A program made the translations under genes and the position numbers. Positions 1-4,448 of a stretch of 11,154 nucleotides of DNA are shown piece by piece. The DNA is from an uncultured Clostridia bacterium (lineage in GTDB: Bacteria; Bacillota; Clostridia; Christensenellales; Pumilibacteraceae): contig CAKQVV010000048.1 of the NCBI GenBank assembly GCA_934277845.1, positions 1 through 11,154 of the forward strand, given 5' to 3'. Within the stretch, counting starts at the first letter, position 1. The number at the start of each line of letters is the position of its first letter. The notes below the pieces were generated by a model that made no database searches, was not told where the DNA came from, and saw nothing but the letters and a program-made list of their open reading frames with translations.

Positions 1-198
1 GTCCTTGTCCGAGTCCGAAAAACCTATCGCGAACGTTCTACCGCTTCCCCCGCCGGCGTTGCGTATCAATGTTACGCTTGCCCCAGCGTTCGTCACGTCT
101 ACCCGCGCTAAGTCCTTGTTTGCTAAGAATACGTTCAGCGCTTCCGTTATGAAGTCCGCGCTTCCTATGTATTCCCCTTGCCTTTTCAGTTTTGCCAT
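1..198 (-). CDS. Unrecognised leftward gene of element 1, 3' end outside the window
   Basis: The reading frame is open from ATG at 198 to the window edge (66 codons, no stop). It has a good ribosome binding site, GAGGAG, eight bases before the start. The visible N-terminus (MAKLKRQGEYIGSADFITEA...) predicts a short helix followed by strands and a glycine-rich turn (NAGGGSGR). I do not recognise the family. It is the first gene of element 1's leftward operon, divergent from the repressor at 323 and directly downstream of the operator-controlled promoter. That is the position held in element 2 by the SSB-like gene. The two proteins are not visibly similar, but a replication-accessory role is possible by position. 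Confidence 0.6.
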   Translation of the reverse strand, partial: MAKLKRQGEYIGSADFITEALNVFLANKDLARVDVTNAGASVTLIRNAGGGSGRTFAIGFSDSDKD

Positions 199-227
199 TT
201 CCGTTTCTCCTCGCTTTTTAGTGTTTG

Positions 228-298
228 TCACCCAATGGGTGATATAATAATAAATCACCTAGTGGGAGATTGTCAAGCAAATAACACCCATTAGGTGA
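228..298. promoter_or_regulatory. Three-operator array of element 1
   Basis: There are three related dyads: TCACCC-AAT-GGGTGA (228-242, perfect), TCACCT-AGT-GGGAGA (255-269, imperfect) and ACACCC-ATT-AGGTGA (284-298, imperfect). Centres are 27 and 29 bp apart. They fill the gap between the leftward gene (start 198) and the repressor (start 323). The rightmost lies where the repressor's own promoter should be, which fits autoregulation. They are presumed binding sites for the repressor at 323-619. Confidence 0.75.
247..276 (-). promoter_or_regulatory. Leftward sigma-A-like promoter of element 1
   Basis: On the minus strand there is a -35 TTGACA (276-271), an 18-bp spacer and a -10 TATTAT (252-247). 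The middle operator (255-269) lies wholly inside the spacer, so a bound repressor should exclude RNA polymerase. It would drive the gene that starts at 198. Confidence 0.65.
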
Positions 299-322
299 TA
301 AAATATTTTATGAGGTATCAAA

Positions 323-619
323 ATGATTACGTTAGAGCAAATACAACACAAAATAGCCGAAGCAATCAAACAAGGCGGTATAACGCAAGCCGAACTCGCA
401 AAACAGTTAAGTATAACACCGCAAACTATTTCGTGCTATGTTCACGGAAAAAAATTCCCCGCTCTGGATACGTTCGCGAATTTGTGCGCCGTTCTCGACC
501 TTGACGCAAACGAAATACTTTGTTTGACTGTCCAGACGTCTGGACACGGTGCGCCGGGTGCAGACAATCGGCACCATAACGTCTACCATATTTCGGGCAA
601 TAATAATAAGGTTCGCTAG
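323..619 (+). CDS. Cro/C1-type (HTH_3/XRE) repressor of element 1
   Basis: This is a 98-aa DNA-binding protein with an XRE-family helix-turn-helix at about residues 10-65: helix 2 TQAELAKQL (21-29), recognition helix around TPQTISCYV (32-40), then PALDTFANLCAVLDLDAN. A linker follows (69-80), then a tail ending DNRHHNVYHISGNNNKVR. The start ATG has GAGGT at 312-316. It is a paralogue of the repressor at 3922-4209 (about 48 of 68 identical in the N-terminal part). It is divergent from the leftward operon across three operators and most likely represses that promoter and itself. A 16-bp perfect palindrome sits in the linker coding sequence. As part of an integrated element its natural role would be to hold lysogeny-like silence and give immunity; that is inferred. 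Confidence 0.9.
   Translation: MITLEQIQHKIAEAIKQGGITQAELAKQLSITPQTISCYVHGKKFPALDTFANLCAVLDLDANEILCLTVQTSGHGAPGADNRHHNVYHISGNNNKVR
530..545. repeat. 16-bp perfect palindrome inside the repressor linker
   Basis: GTCCAGACGTCTGGAC is fully self-complementary. It lies within the coding sequence for the linker between the DNA-binding domain and the conserved tail of the element 1 repressor. The paralogue carries a different small palindrome (4137-4145) in its linker. Confidence 0.8.
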
Positions 620-955
620 ATTGTTTACACCATTTAACGATACTAAATAATTCTAATATATCAAGGTTGGTACCTTGCCGCGCCTACGGCGCGGCTTCGG
701 TCCAACTCGTCGCCGGGCGCGGTTCGCGCCCCGGCGGCTTGGTATAGGTACGGCATTGAGCCGTGAGCGGTAGTTTTCTGCCGTCACGGTTTTCTAATGG
801 GCGCGCCGTCTAACTGTCGATAGTTACAACCGCTTGTGCGGTTTCCATATCCGCCTACGGCGGGGCGCGTCTTTTCGCCTACGGCGTTATTCTGAAGGGA
901 ATGGAAACGGCGGTTTCCGTGGCTTTTTCGGCTTTTCCGCGGCGCTTTTAGTCGC
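620..955. other. Hairpin-rich non-coding segment at the right end of element 1
   Basis: No supported gene lies here. After an AT-rich start (620-660) there is a run of stem-loops. 666-706: outer GTTGG/CCAAC and inner 8-bp stem with a TAC loop. 711-736: 11-bp stem with a GTT loop. 761-789: 12-bp stem with one bulge. 811-826: TAACT/AGTTA. 828-843: AACCGC/GCGGTT. 851-863 and 876-886: TAC-loop palindromes. 903-918: GGAAAC/GTTTCC. GTTTCCAT (841-848) can also pair with ATGGAAAC (901-908). Such density is usual for replication origins, packaging signals or structured RNA. Rep would be expected here by comparison with element 2 but is absent. Confidence 0.7.
761..794 (+). terminator. Probable terminator of the element 1 repressor
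   Basis: The stem pairs CCGTGA with TCACGG and continues through CGGTAG/CTGCCG with one bulged G and a TTTT loop, followed by a short T tract (790-793). It is the first hairpin with a T tract downstream of the rightward repressor gene. The T tract is short, so confidence is moderate. Confidence 0.45.
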
Positions 956-1001
956 CTTTTAATCATGGTGTCCCGGGTTCGATCCCCGGATGAGCCACCA
1001 A
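956..1001 (+). repeat. Attachment-site repeat, tRNA-Lys 3' half (left copy)
   Basis: This 46-bp sequence is identical to 5537-5582. Read as tRNA it contains an anticodon loop CTTTTAA (anticodon TTT, lysine), the 3' anticodon stem TCATG, the variable loop, a T arm with stem CCGGG/CCCGG around TTCGATC, a 3' acceptor strand ATGAGCC, discriminator A and an encoded CCA. The bases to the left (900-955) have no D arm and no GGCTCAT 5' acceptor strand, so this is a remnant created by integration and not a working tRNA gene. It separates element 1 from element 2. Confidence 0.9.
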
Positions 1002-1025
1002 CCTCGGAATTTACCGGGGTTTTTT
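1001..1025 (+). terminator. Element-borne terminator just behind the tRNA 3' repeat
   Basis: ACCTCGG (1001-1007) pairs with CCGGGGT (1014-1020; one G-T pair), followed by six T. It starts at the last base of the repeat. At the left end of an insertion next to the intact tRNA gene, this would replace the displaced chromosomal tRNA terminator. The integrase stop codon lies in its loop. On the minus strand it lacks a T tract, so leftward transcripts should pass through. Confidence 0.65.
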
Positions 1026-1901
1026 CTTGTCCTTTTTCCCGAACGTTACGACCGGGTTATACCGTTCGCAAGCGTTCCGCAACTCGTTCCCGTACAGGTT
1101 GACGTAATGTTCCGACTGCGTGACCGTGCTATGTGTCAGACACCGTGCTAGCGTAATTGACGGACAGCCCGCACGCGCAAGCAATTTTGCATAAGTGTGT
1201 CGGAATATGTGTATTCCCTTATGCTCGAAACCCTTGCGTTTCAACCACTTGACGAGGTACTCGTATAGCCCGTTGCGGCTGTACTTCTCGCCGCGGGAGT
1301 TCGCGAAAAGCAAATCTGCGCTTTGCTTTTCGTTGACGCGGATATACCGCATTACCCTACGCGTTACCGCTTCGGGTAGCGGTAATACCGCTTGTTTGCC
1401 GTTCTTCAAGCGGCGTAATATAATCGCGTTGTCCGCTTCCACCACGTCCGCTACGGTCAGACTGCGGAGCGTTTCAGACCGTATACCCGTCGTTATAAGC
1501 AACAGCGCGATTATATCCGCCTTGCCGTTCGTTCTTGCCGTCAGTATTCGTTTGACTTCTTCGTCGGTAAACGTCGGCTTTACCGTTCGCGTACCTTTCG
1601 GCAGTTTCAGTTTACACGGTGCGACCGCGCCTATCTCGATACCGTAGTTGTATAGCCGACGTATCGCCCGCAAGTACGTCGTTTGGCTCGTTCGGTTCTC
1701 TACGCGCTTTACGACGTAGTAGGTGTAGTCCTCGAAAAGCGTTTGCGTTAGTTTTGCCGTCGTTCTTGCCGACTTCGGCAGCCACTCGCAAAAGTAGTTT
1801 ATCGCTACCCGGTAATAGGCTTGTGTCGCTTCCGCAAGTTGCTTTATCTCGTTGTCACGCTCAAAACGTTCAACTAGTTCGGTTATTTTTATTCTTTTCA
1901 T
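1011..1901 (-). CDS. Tyrosine recombinase/integrase of element 2
   Basis: This 296-aa site-specific recombinase has the two-domain layout of phage-type integrases. An N-terminal SAM-like core-binding domain (about 8-90) has the helix ...QAYYRVAINYFCEWL... A catalytic domain runs from about 110. The visible catalytic set is R141 (TTGIRSETLRSL), a beta-hairpin lysine (K166 or K169 in LKNGKQ), H231 and R234 (HIFRH), H257 (LTHSTV) and Y266 nine residues later, so it looks intact. ATG at 1901 is preceded by a weak AAAGAGAT. It reads toward the left repeat and stops about 10 bp from it, the usual place for a tRNA-site integrase. It should catalyse integration into and excision from the 46-bp tRNA-Lys core. 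No clear excisionase gene was found next to it. Confidence 0.95.
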   Translation of the reverse strand: MKRIKITELVERFERDNEIKQLAEATQAYYRVAINYFCEWLPKSARTTAKLTQTLFEDYTYYVVKRVENRTSQTTYLRAIRRLYNYGIEIGAVAPCKLKLPKGTRTVKPTFTDEEVKRILTARTNGKADIIALLLITTGIRSETLRSLTVADVVEADNAIILRRLKNGKQAVLPLPEAVTRRVMRYIRVNEKQSADLLFANSRGEKYSRNGLYEYLVKWLKRKGFEHKGIHIFRHTYAKLLARAGCPSITLARCLTHSTVTQSEHYVNLYGNELRNACERYNPVVTFGKKDKKKPR

Positions 1902-2153
1902 ATCTCTTTGCCCGGGGCTTTCCGGGCTTTCACACTCTCGCTAAATGCTCGTCAAGTACCTTTCGCGGCATAAACCGCCTACGGCTATTTATTCCACGGT
2001 GTACTTGACAAGCATTTTCCCGCGCAGTCTTCTTGCCTTGCCGAAGCAACTCAAAAAGATAACGATTTTCGGGGTGTCTTCGTCAAAACAATTCTACCGC
2101 GCGGGATCGCTCATTGCTTTCGTTGTAACCTCTTTTTCTTTTGCCTCAACAAT
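1902..2153. other. Intergenic segment upstream of the integrase, with inverted and direct repeats
   Basis: This gap holds no supported gene. It contains an inverted repeat of 17 bp with one mismatch (1943-1959 and 2001-2017, core GTCAAGTAC/GTACTTGAC) around a GCCTACGGC palindrome (1977-1985). The motif AAAAAGATAACG occurs twice on the plus strand (2053-2064 and 2156-2167), the second copy overlapping the 3' end of the gene at 2154. A stem GCCCGG/CCGGGC lies shortly before the integrase start. Integrase arm sites, an origin, or a decayed duplication are all possible. Confidence 0.55.
1943..2017. repeat. 17-bp inverted repeat upstream of the integrase
   Basis: AAATGCTCGTCAAGTAC (1943-1959) faces GTACTTGACAAGCATTT (2001-2017). 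Sixteen of seventeen positions are complementary, with a 41-bp spacer that contains AACCGCCTACGGCT. It could form a large cruciform or act as paired protein-binding sites. Confidence 0.8.
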
Positions 2154-2615
2154 CTAAAAAGATAACGGGGGCTTTTCCGCGGCTTCCGCTTTCTTCCGTG
2201 CGTATGCGGCACGCCGTTTCGCGCTCAATTCTTCACGCCTTGCGGCGTATTTTTCCCGCAGTCTTGCCGCTACTTCGGGGCGTTTCCGTCGCTCGCGTTC
2301 TCGTTCGTTCTTTCGTTCGCGGTTTCGTTCGCGCCATTCTTTCGCTTTTTCCTTGTAATAATCGCGCTTCCGCGCGTATATGCCGCTTTCGCGGTAATAC
2401 GCTCGGGTTTCCTCGCGGTACTTCTCGGCGTTCTCGGCGTAGTGCTTCCGTCTTCTCTCGAGGATTTCGGCGCGGTGGGCTTCGCGATAACGCTTGCTTG
2501 CTTCGCGCGTTCGCTTTATCGCTTCGTCACGCGCCGTTTTGTCTACGGTCTTTTCGTTCACGCCCAAACTATCGAGCAATGCCGCAATATCCAAATGCAT
2601 TACTTCCGTTATCAT
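2154..2615 (-). CDS. Highly charged helical/coiled-coil protein of unknown function
   Basis: This is a 153-aa protein with a short N-terminal segment (MITEVMHLDIAALLDSLGVN). From about residue 28 to 145 it is dominated by Arg, Lys, Glu and Ala, with tyrosines in a loose repeat (KRYREAHRAE, RKHYAENAEKYRE, RAYYRES, RDYYKEKAKEW). It should be one long, strongly basic helix or coiled coil. Its ATG overlaps the stop of the sigma-like gene (ATGA), so the two are translationally coupled, and GGGGGTG lies upstream. I do not recognise the family. Proteins with this look occur in phages, sometimes bound to nucleic acid, so DNA or RNA binding is a guess from charge only. It sits between the sigma-like gene and the integrase in the leftward operon. 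Confidence 0.75.
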   Translation of the reverse strand: MITEVMHLDIAALLDSLGVNEKTVDKTARDEAIKRTREASKRYREAHRAEILERRRKHYAENAEKYREETRAYYRESGIYARKRDYYKEKAKEWRERNRERKNERERERRKRPEVAARLREKYAARREELSAKRRAAYARKKAEAAEKPPLSF

Positions 2616-3208
2616 TGCACCGCACCCCCGAACGCTCGAAACAACTCGTAAGCAAATATACCGCGATACGCTCGCACTTTCAAGGCTACCGCCGTTAACA
2701 TATCGCGTTGGCGTTCCGTCAACGCTTTCTGCTCGGCTACCGCCTTTATTACTCGCTTTTCGCTTTCTTCTAGTTCTAGCGCGGTTTCCGCGCTATCGTC
2801 GCACAAATAACGGTCGAATTTGCTTTCGTCTGCCGTCGATTTCTCGTTGTCCCACGCCGCCGCATCCAGACTTTCACCAAATGCCGACCGCCCTAGTGCC
2901 ACGTTTCCGCACGTTCGGCGGATATCGCAAAACAGCGTTAGCACGTTTTCAAAGTCATATTGCGAGAGATCTATATAAATCTGCTGTTTTATATCTTCCG
3001 CTACGCTTCGGTCTATATATATCCCTTGCGCTCGGCGCATTGTTATGTACTTGTTTGCTATTCGCCCGAACTTACTCAAGTTAGCAAAATACACGCGATT
3101 TATTGTTTCACGGTCGTTTTCGTATATTTTCTTGATATCATCGCGGGTGATTACCCAATGCCAATTTTCCGCCGTTGCGTATCTCGTTTGTTTTTCGTCG
3201 CTTTCCAT
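2612..3208 (-). CDS. Diverged sigma-70-like protein (regions 2 and 4)
   Basis: This is 198 aa from ATG 3208, chosen because GAGGTG lies five bases before it; an ATG at 3241 lacks such a site. Residues about 38-108 (VYFANLSKFGRIANKYI..., then VAEDIKQQIYIDLSQYDFENVLTLFCDIRRT) follow the pattern of sigma region 2: helical core, acidic ED-x-x-QQ helix, then a helix ending in basic residues. Residues about 144-195 (LEESEKRVIKAVAEQKALTERQRDML...AYELFRAFGG) resemble region 4, although the helix-turn-helix is weak. The middle (109-143) is acidic. An element-encoded sigma-like factor could direct RNA polymerase to late genes. A plain DNA-binding protein with chance similarity is the alternative. It couples to the downstream gene by an ATGA overlap. 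The gene is secure; the family is a tentative reading. Confidence 0.8.
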   Translation of the reverse strand: MESDEKQTRYATAENWHWVITRDDIKKIYENDRETINRVYFANLSKFGRIANKYITMRRAQGIYIDRSVAEDIKQQIYIDLSQYDFENVLTLFCDIRRTCGNVALGRSAFGESLDAAAWDNEKSTADESKFDRYLCDDSAETALELEESEKRVIKAVAEQKALTERQRDMLTAVALKVRAYRGIFAYELFRAFGGAVQ

Positions 3209-3220
3209 TTTTTCACCTCT

Positions 3221-3294
3221 TAATAAGAAACCCCACAGCAAACGGGAGGAGAAGAAAAAACCGTTTACCGTGGGGCTACACGCCCACGTGGGGC
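3221..3294 (-). promoter_or_regulatory. Candidate attenuator ahead of the sigma-like gene
   Basis: On the leftward mRNA, CCCCACGGTAAACGG (3275-3261) can pair over 15 bp, with two G-U pairs, with CCGTTTGCTGTGGGG (3245-3231), followed by a U-rich TTTCTTATT. The same CCCCACG arm can pair instead with the upstream CGTGGGC (3288-3282), which can itself pair with GCCC at 3294-3291. These exclusive pairings have the layout of an attenuator between the SSB-like part and the sigma/integrase part of the operon. The structure is read from the sequence; regulation is inferred. Confidence 0.45.
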
Positions 3295-3307
3295 AATCGC
3301 TGTTTTA

Positions 3308-3511
3308 CTAATCGTCGTTTTCGTCCTCGTCGCTCGGCATTATCCTACATATAAACCGCATACTTAACTCGTCCGTCTTGTAGTTAAAGTTAAACCGCCG
3401 TTTTATTCGGATATTGCCGTACCGCCCGAAAACTTCCCCGATTTCCTTGCAAGCGTTACACGCCGTGCCGAGGTCACCCCTTACGGTTATTTCGAAACGG
3501 TCTTCGCGCAC
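3308..3511 (-). CDS. Small protein with an acidic C-terminal tail, unknown function
   Basis: This is a 67-aa product starting at GTG 3511, with GAGGT nine bases upstream. The start lies inside the end of the SSB-like gene, overlapping it by 25 bp in another frame, which points to coupled expression. The body (FEITVRGDLGTACNACKEIG, RIKRRFNFNYKTDELSMRFI) alternates strand and helix with two cysteines three apart (CNAC). The end PSDEDENDD is strongly acidic. Acidic tails of this sort occur on ssDNA-binding proteins, where they recruit partners, but the usual terminal phenylalanine is missing. No family is recognised. It is probably a replication accessory by location. Confidence 0.7.
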   Translation of the reverse strand: MREDRFEITVRGDLGTACNACKEIGEVFGRYGNIRIKRRFNFNYKTDELSMRFICRIMPSDEDENDD

Positions 3512-3792
3512 GGTTTCACTACCTCTATACCGCTATACGCCATAAACGCGCCGTTCTTCATTTTCACGAACTCGCCGTTGAAAGTCACTTCCGCGCCGTA
3601 CTTCATATCCGCTTTCTTGATTGCGTTTTCCTCGGGTTCTCGAATAGCCACCAATTCGCACGCTTCGTATAACTTCGTTTCGGGGTCTTGTTTCTGCGTG
3701 ATAAGCGCGTAATACGTGTGCGTAGTCTTGCCCTCTTTCGTGTACTCGTCGTGTCCGATCAGGATACCTTCGAATTTACTCGTTACTGCCAT
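3487..3792 (-). CDS. Candidate OB-fold single-stranded DNA-binding protein
   Basis: This is 101 aa from ATG 3792, preceded by GAGAGG; a start at 3888 is excluded because it would span the operators and promoter. Predicted strands alternate in OB-fold fashion: SKFEGILIGHDEY, THTYYALITQ, YEACELVAIRE, then AEVTFNGEFVKMKNGAFMAYSGIEVV, with several aromatic residues that could stack on bases. It is the first gene of the leftward operon and overlaps the next gene by 25 bp. Rolling-circle elements and filamentous phages generally pair a Rep with such a small SSB, which fits the neighbour at 4449-5516. The gene is secure; the SSB role is inferred from size, fold pattern and context. Confidence 0.85.
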   Translation of the reverse strand: MAVTSKFEGILIGHDEYTKEGKTTHTYYALITQKQDPETKLYEACELVAIREPEENAIKKADMKYGAEVTFNGEFVKMKNGAFMAYSGIEVVKPCAKTVSK

Positions 3793-3822
3793 TTTTTCTT
3801 TTACCTCTCTTTTTAATTGATT

Positions 3823-3896
3823 ATAGGCGTTGCCTATGTATGGAGTATAGTATAGGTGATACCTATAAGTCAAGCATTTTATAGGCAATTCTTATA
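3823..3896. promoter_or_regulatory. Three-operator array of element 2
   Basis: There are three dyads: ATAGGC-GTT-GCCTAT (3823-3837, perfect), TATAGGT-GAT-ACCTATA (3851-3867, perfect) and TATAGGC-AAT-TCTTATA (3880-3896, imperfect). Centres are 3830, 3859 and 3888, exactly 29 bp apart. They lie between the SSB-like start (3792) and the repressor start (3922). The consensus shares no bases with the operators of element 1 beyond the 3-bp centre layout. They are presumed sites for the repressor at 3922-4209, the rightmost giving autoregulation. Confidence 0.85.
3844..3873 (-). promoter_or_regulatory. Leftward sigma-A-like promoter of element 2
   Basis: On the minus strand there is a -35 TTGACT (3873-3868), an 18-bp spacer (3867-3850) and a -10 TATACT (3849-3844). 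The perfect middle operator occupies nearly the whole spacer. It would drive the SSB-like gene and the genes beyond it. Confidence 0.75.
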
Positions 3897-3921
3897 AAAT
3901 ATTTTTAAATAGGGGTTTTTT

Positions 3922-4209
3922 ATGGTAACTTTGGAACAAATACAACTAAAAATCGCGGAAGCAATAAGACTTAGCGGACTAACTCAAACCGAACTTGCTA
4001 AACGGCTCGGTATTAAGCAACCCACAATAGGGCAATATCTTTCGGGGCGTGCTATGCCTGCGCTCGATACGTTCGCAAACTTGTGCGCCGTTCTCGACCT
4101 CGATGCAAACGATATACTTTGTCTGAATACTCAACCGCCTACGGCTTCCGTAGATAACCGACATCACAATATCTACAACGTTACGGGTAATAATAACCGC
4201 ATAAGGTAA
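3922..4209 (+). CDS. Cro/C1-type (HTH_3/XRE) repressor of element 2
   Basis: This is a 95-aa XRE-family DNA-binding protein: helix 2 TQTELAKRL (21-29), recognition helix around KQPTIGQYL (32-40), dimer-side helices in PALDTFANLCAVLDLDAN, a short linker (QPPTASV) and the tail DNRHHNIYNVTGNNNRIR. ATG 3922 has AGGGG six bases upstream. It is closely related to the repressor at 323-619, but six of ten residues in 31-40 differ, matching the unrelated operators. It faces the leftward operon across three operators and should silence it and limit its own expression. Its stop codon lies inside the left arm of a long inverted repeat (4203-4216). Confidence 0.92.
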   Translation: MVTLEQIQLKIAEAIRLSGLTQTELAKRLGIKQPTIGQYLSGRAMPALDTFANLCAVLDLDANDILCLNTQPPTASVDNRHHNIYNVTGNNNRIR

Positions 4210-4338
4210 GCCCGAACCGCTACCAGCCCAAAATCGCGTCAGCACCGCGCGGGCGTTGGTGCGCGATTTTTCGCGGTCGCTCTGAGCGCGAGCGTTGAGA
4301 GCGACCGCGACTTCGGGGCTTCCTTTCGGGCTTACCTT
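4203..4338. other. Nested stem-loop region between repressor and rep
   Basis: Outer 14-bp perfect arms AAGGTAAGCCCGAA (4203-4216) and TTCGGGCTTACCTT (4325-4338) enclose two further hairpins. The first pairs AAAATCGCG (4230-4238) with CGCGATTTT (4262-4270) plus inner CACC/GGTG. The second pairs TCGCGGTCGCTCT (4271-4283) with AGAGCGACCGCGA (4298-4310), 13 bp perfect. There is no gene here. A three-way junction of this kind suits a rolling-circle origin, single-strand origin or packaging signal. The first hairpin ends in TTTTT and may also end the repressor transcript. Confidence 0.7.
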
Positions 4339-4360
4339 GCGGTTTCGGTCTAACGAACAA

Positions 4361-4401
4361 AATAAAAAGCCATAGGCGCACACTTCTATGTGTCCTATCG
4401 C
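4361..4401 (-). terminator. Terminator of rep
   Basis: On the minus strand, ATAGG pairs with CCTAT, with an inner ACACA/TGTG(C) stem and outer GC/GC pairs (4401-4369), followed by TTTTTATT (4368-4361). It lies about 50 bp behind the rep stop codon. Confidence 0.6.
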
Positions 4402-4412
4402 TCGACTTCTTC

Positions 4413-4436
4413 GGGACGGTTTCACCGCCCCTTTTT
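4413..4436 (+). terminator. Rightward terminator facing the rep 3' end
   Basis: GGGACGG (4413-4419) pairs with CCGCCCC (4425-4431) with one A-C mismatch, followed by TTTTT. It should end transcripts from the repressor before they run antisense into rep. Confidence 0.6.
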
Positions 4437-4448
4437 ATTTTTTTCGGG

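Larger units (their letters stand above)
1..1001. mobile_element. Element 1, right end of a tandem tRNA-Lys integrated element (partial)
   Basis: This is the right-hand end of an integrated element whose left part lies outside the window. It holds the start of a leftward gene (to 198), a three-operator control region, a rightward repressor (323-619) and a hairpin-rich segment (620-955), and it ends in a 46-bp copy of a tRNA-Lys 3' half (956-1001). The layout of divergent promoter and paralogous repressor matches element 2. Unlike element 2, there is no rep gene between the repressor and the right repeat. The assignment rests on the repeat, the paralogous repressor and the absence of a tRNA 5' half to the left of 956. 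Confidence 0.75.

Noticed and set aside
228..298. Iterons for replication initiation
   Set aside because: The repeated dyads are centred on a divergent promoter next to a Cro/C1-type gene, with one inside the -35/-10 spacer, which fits operators better.
620..955. CRISPR array, retron RNA or diversity-generating template repeat
   Set aside because: The hairpins differ from one another and are not evenly spaced repeats; there is no reverse transcriptase and no cas gene in the window.
784..966. 60-codon leftward frame that begins inside the left att repeat
   Set aside because: There is no ribosome binding site, since the upstream bases are the tRNA T arm, and the product is only the translation of the hairpin segment.
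956..1001. A complete tRNA-Lys gene at either repeat
   Set aside because: Only the 3' half from the anticodon loop is present; no D arm or 5' acceptor strand GGCTCAT is found upstream of either copy.
1930..2082. 50-codon leftward open frame before the integrase whose end (RRRFMPRKVLDEHLARV) recalls the wing and last helix of excisionase-type HTH proteins
   Set aside because: There is no ATG or GTG at a useful place, no ribosome binding site, the first helix of the fold is missing, and the frame crosses a 17-bp inverted repeat. It could be a decayed xis gene, but I cannot support it.
2141..3084. Overlapping rightward frames opposite the coiled-coil and sigma-like genes
   Set aside because: Their Arg/Ser/Leu-rich composition is the complement of the charged leftward genes, and they have no ribosome sites.
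3979..4425. 148-codon leftward frame opposite the element 2 repressor
   Set aside because: It is a shadow of the repressor and of the nested stem-loop; it has no ribosome site and no family resemblance.
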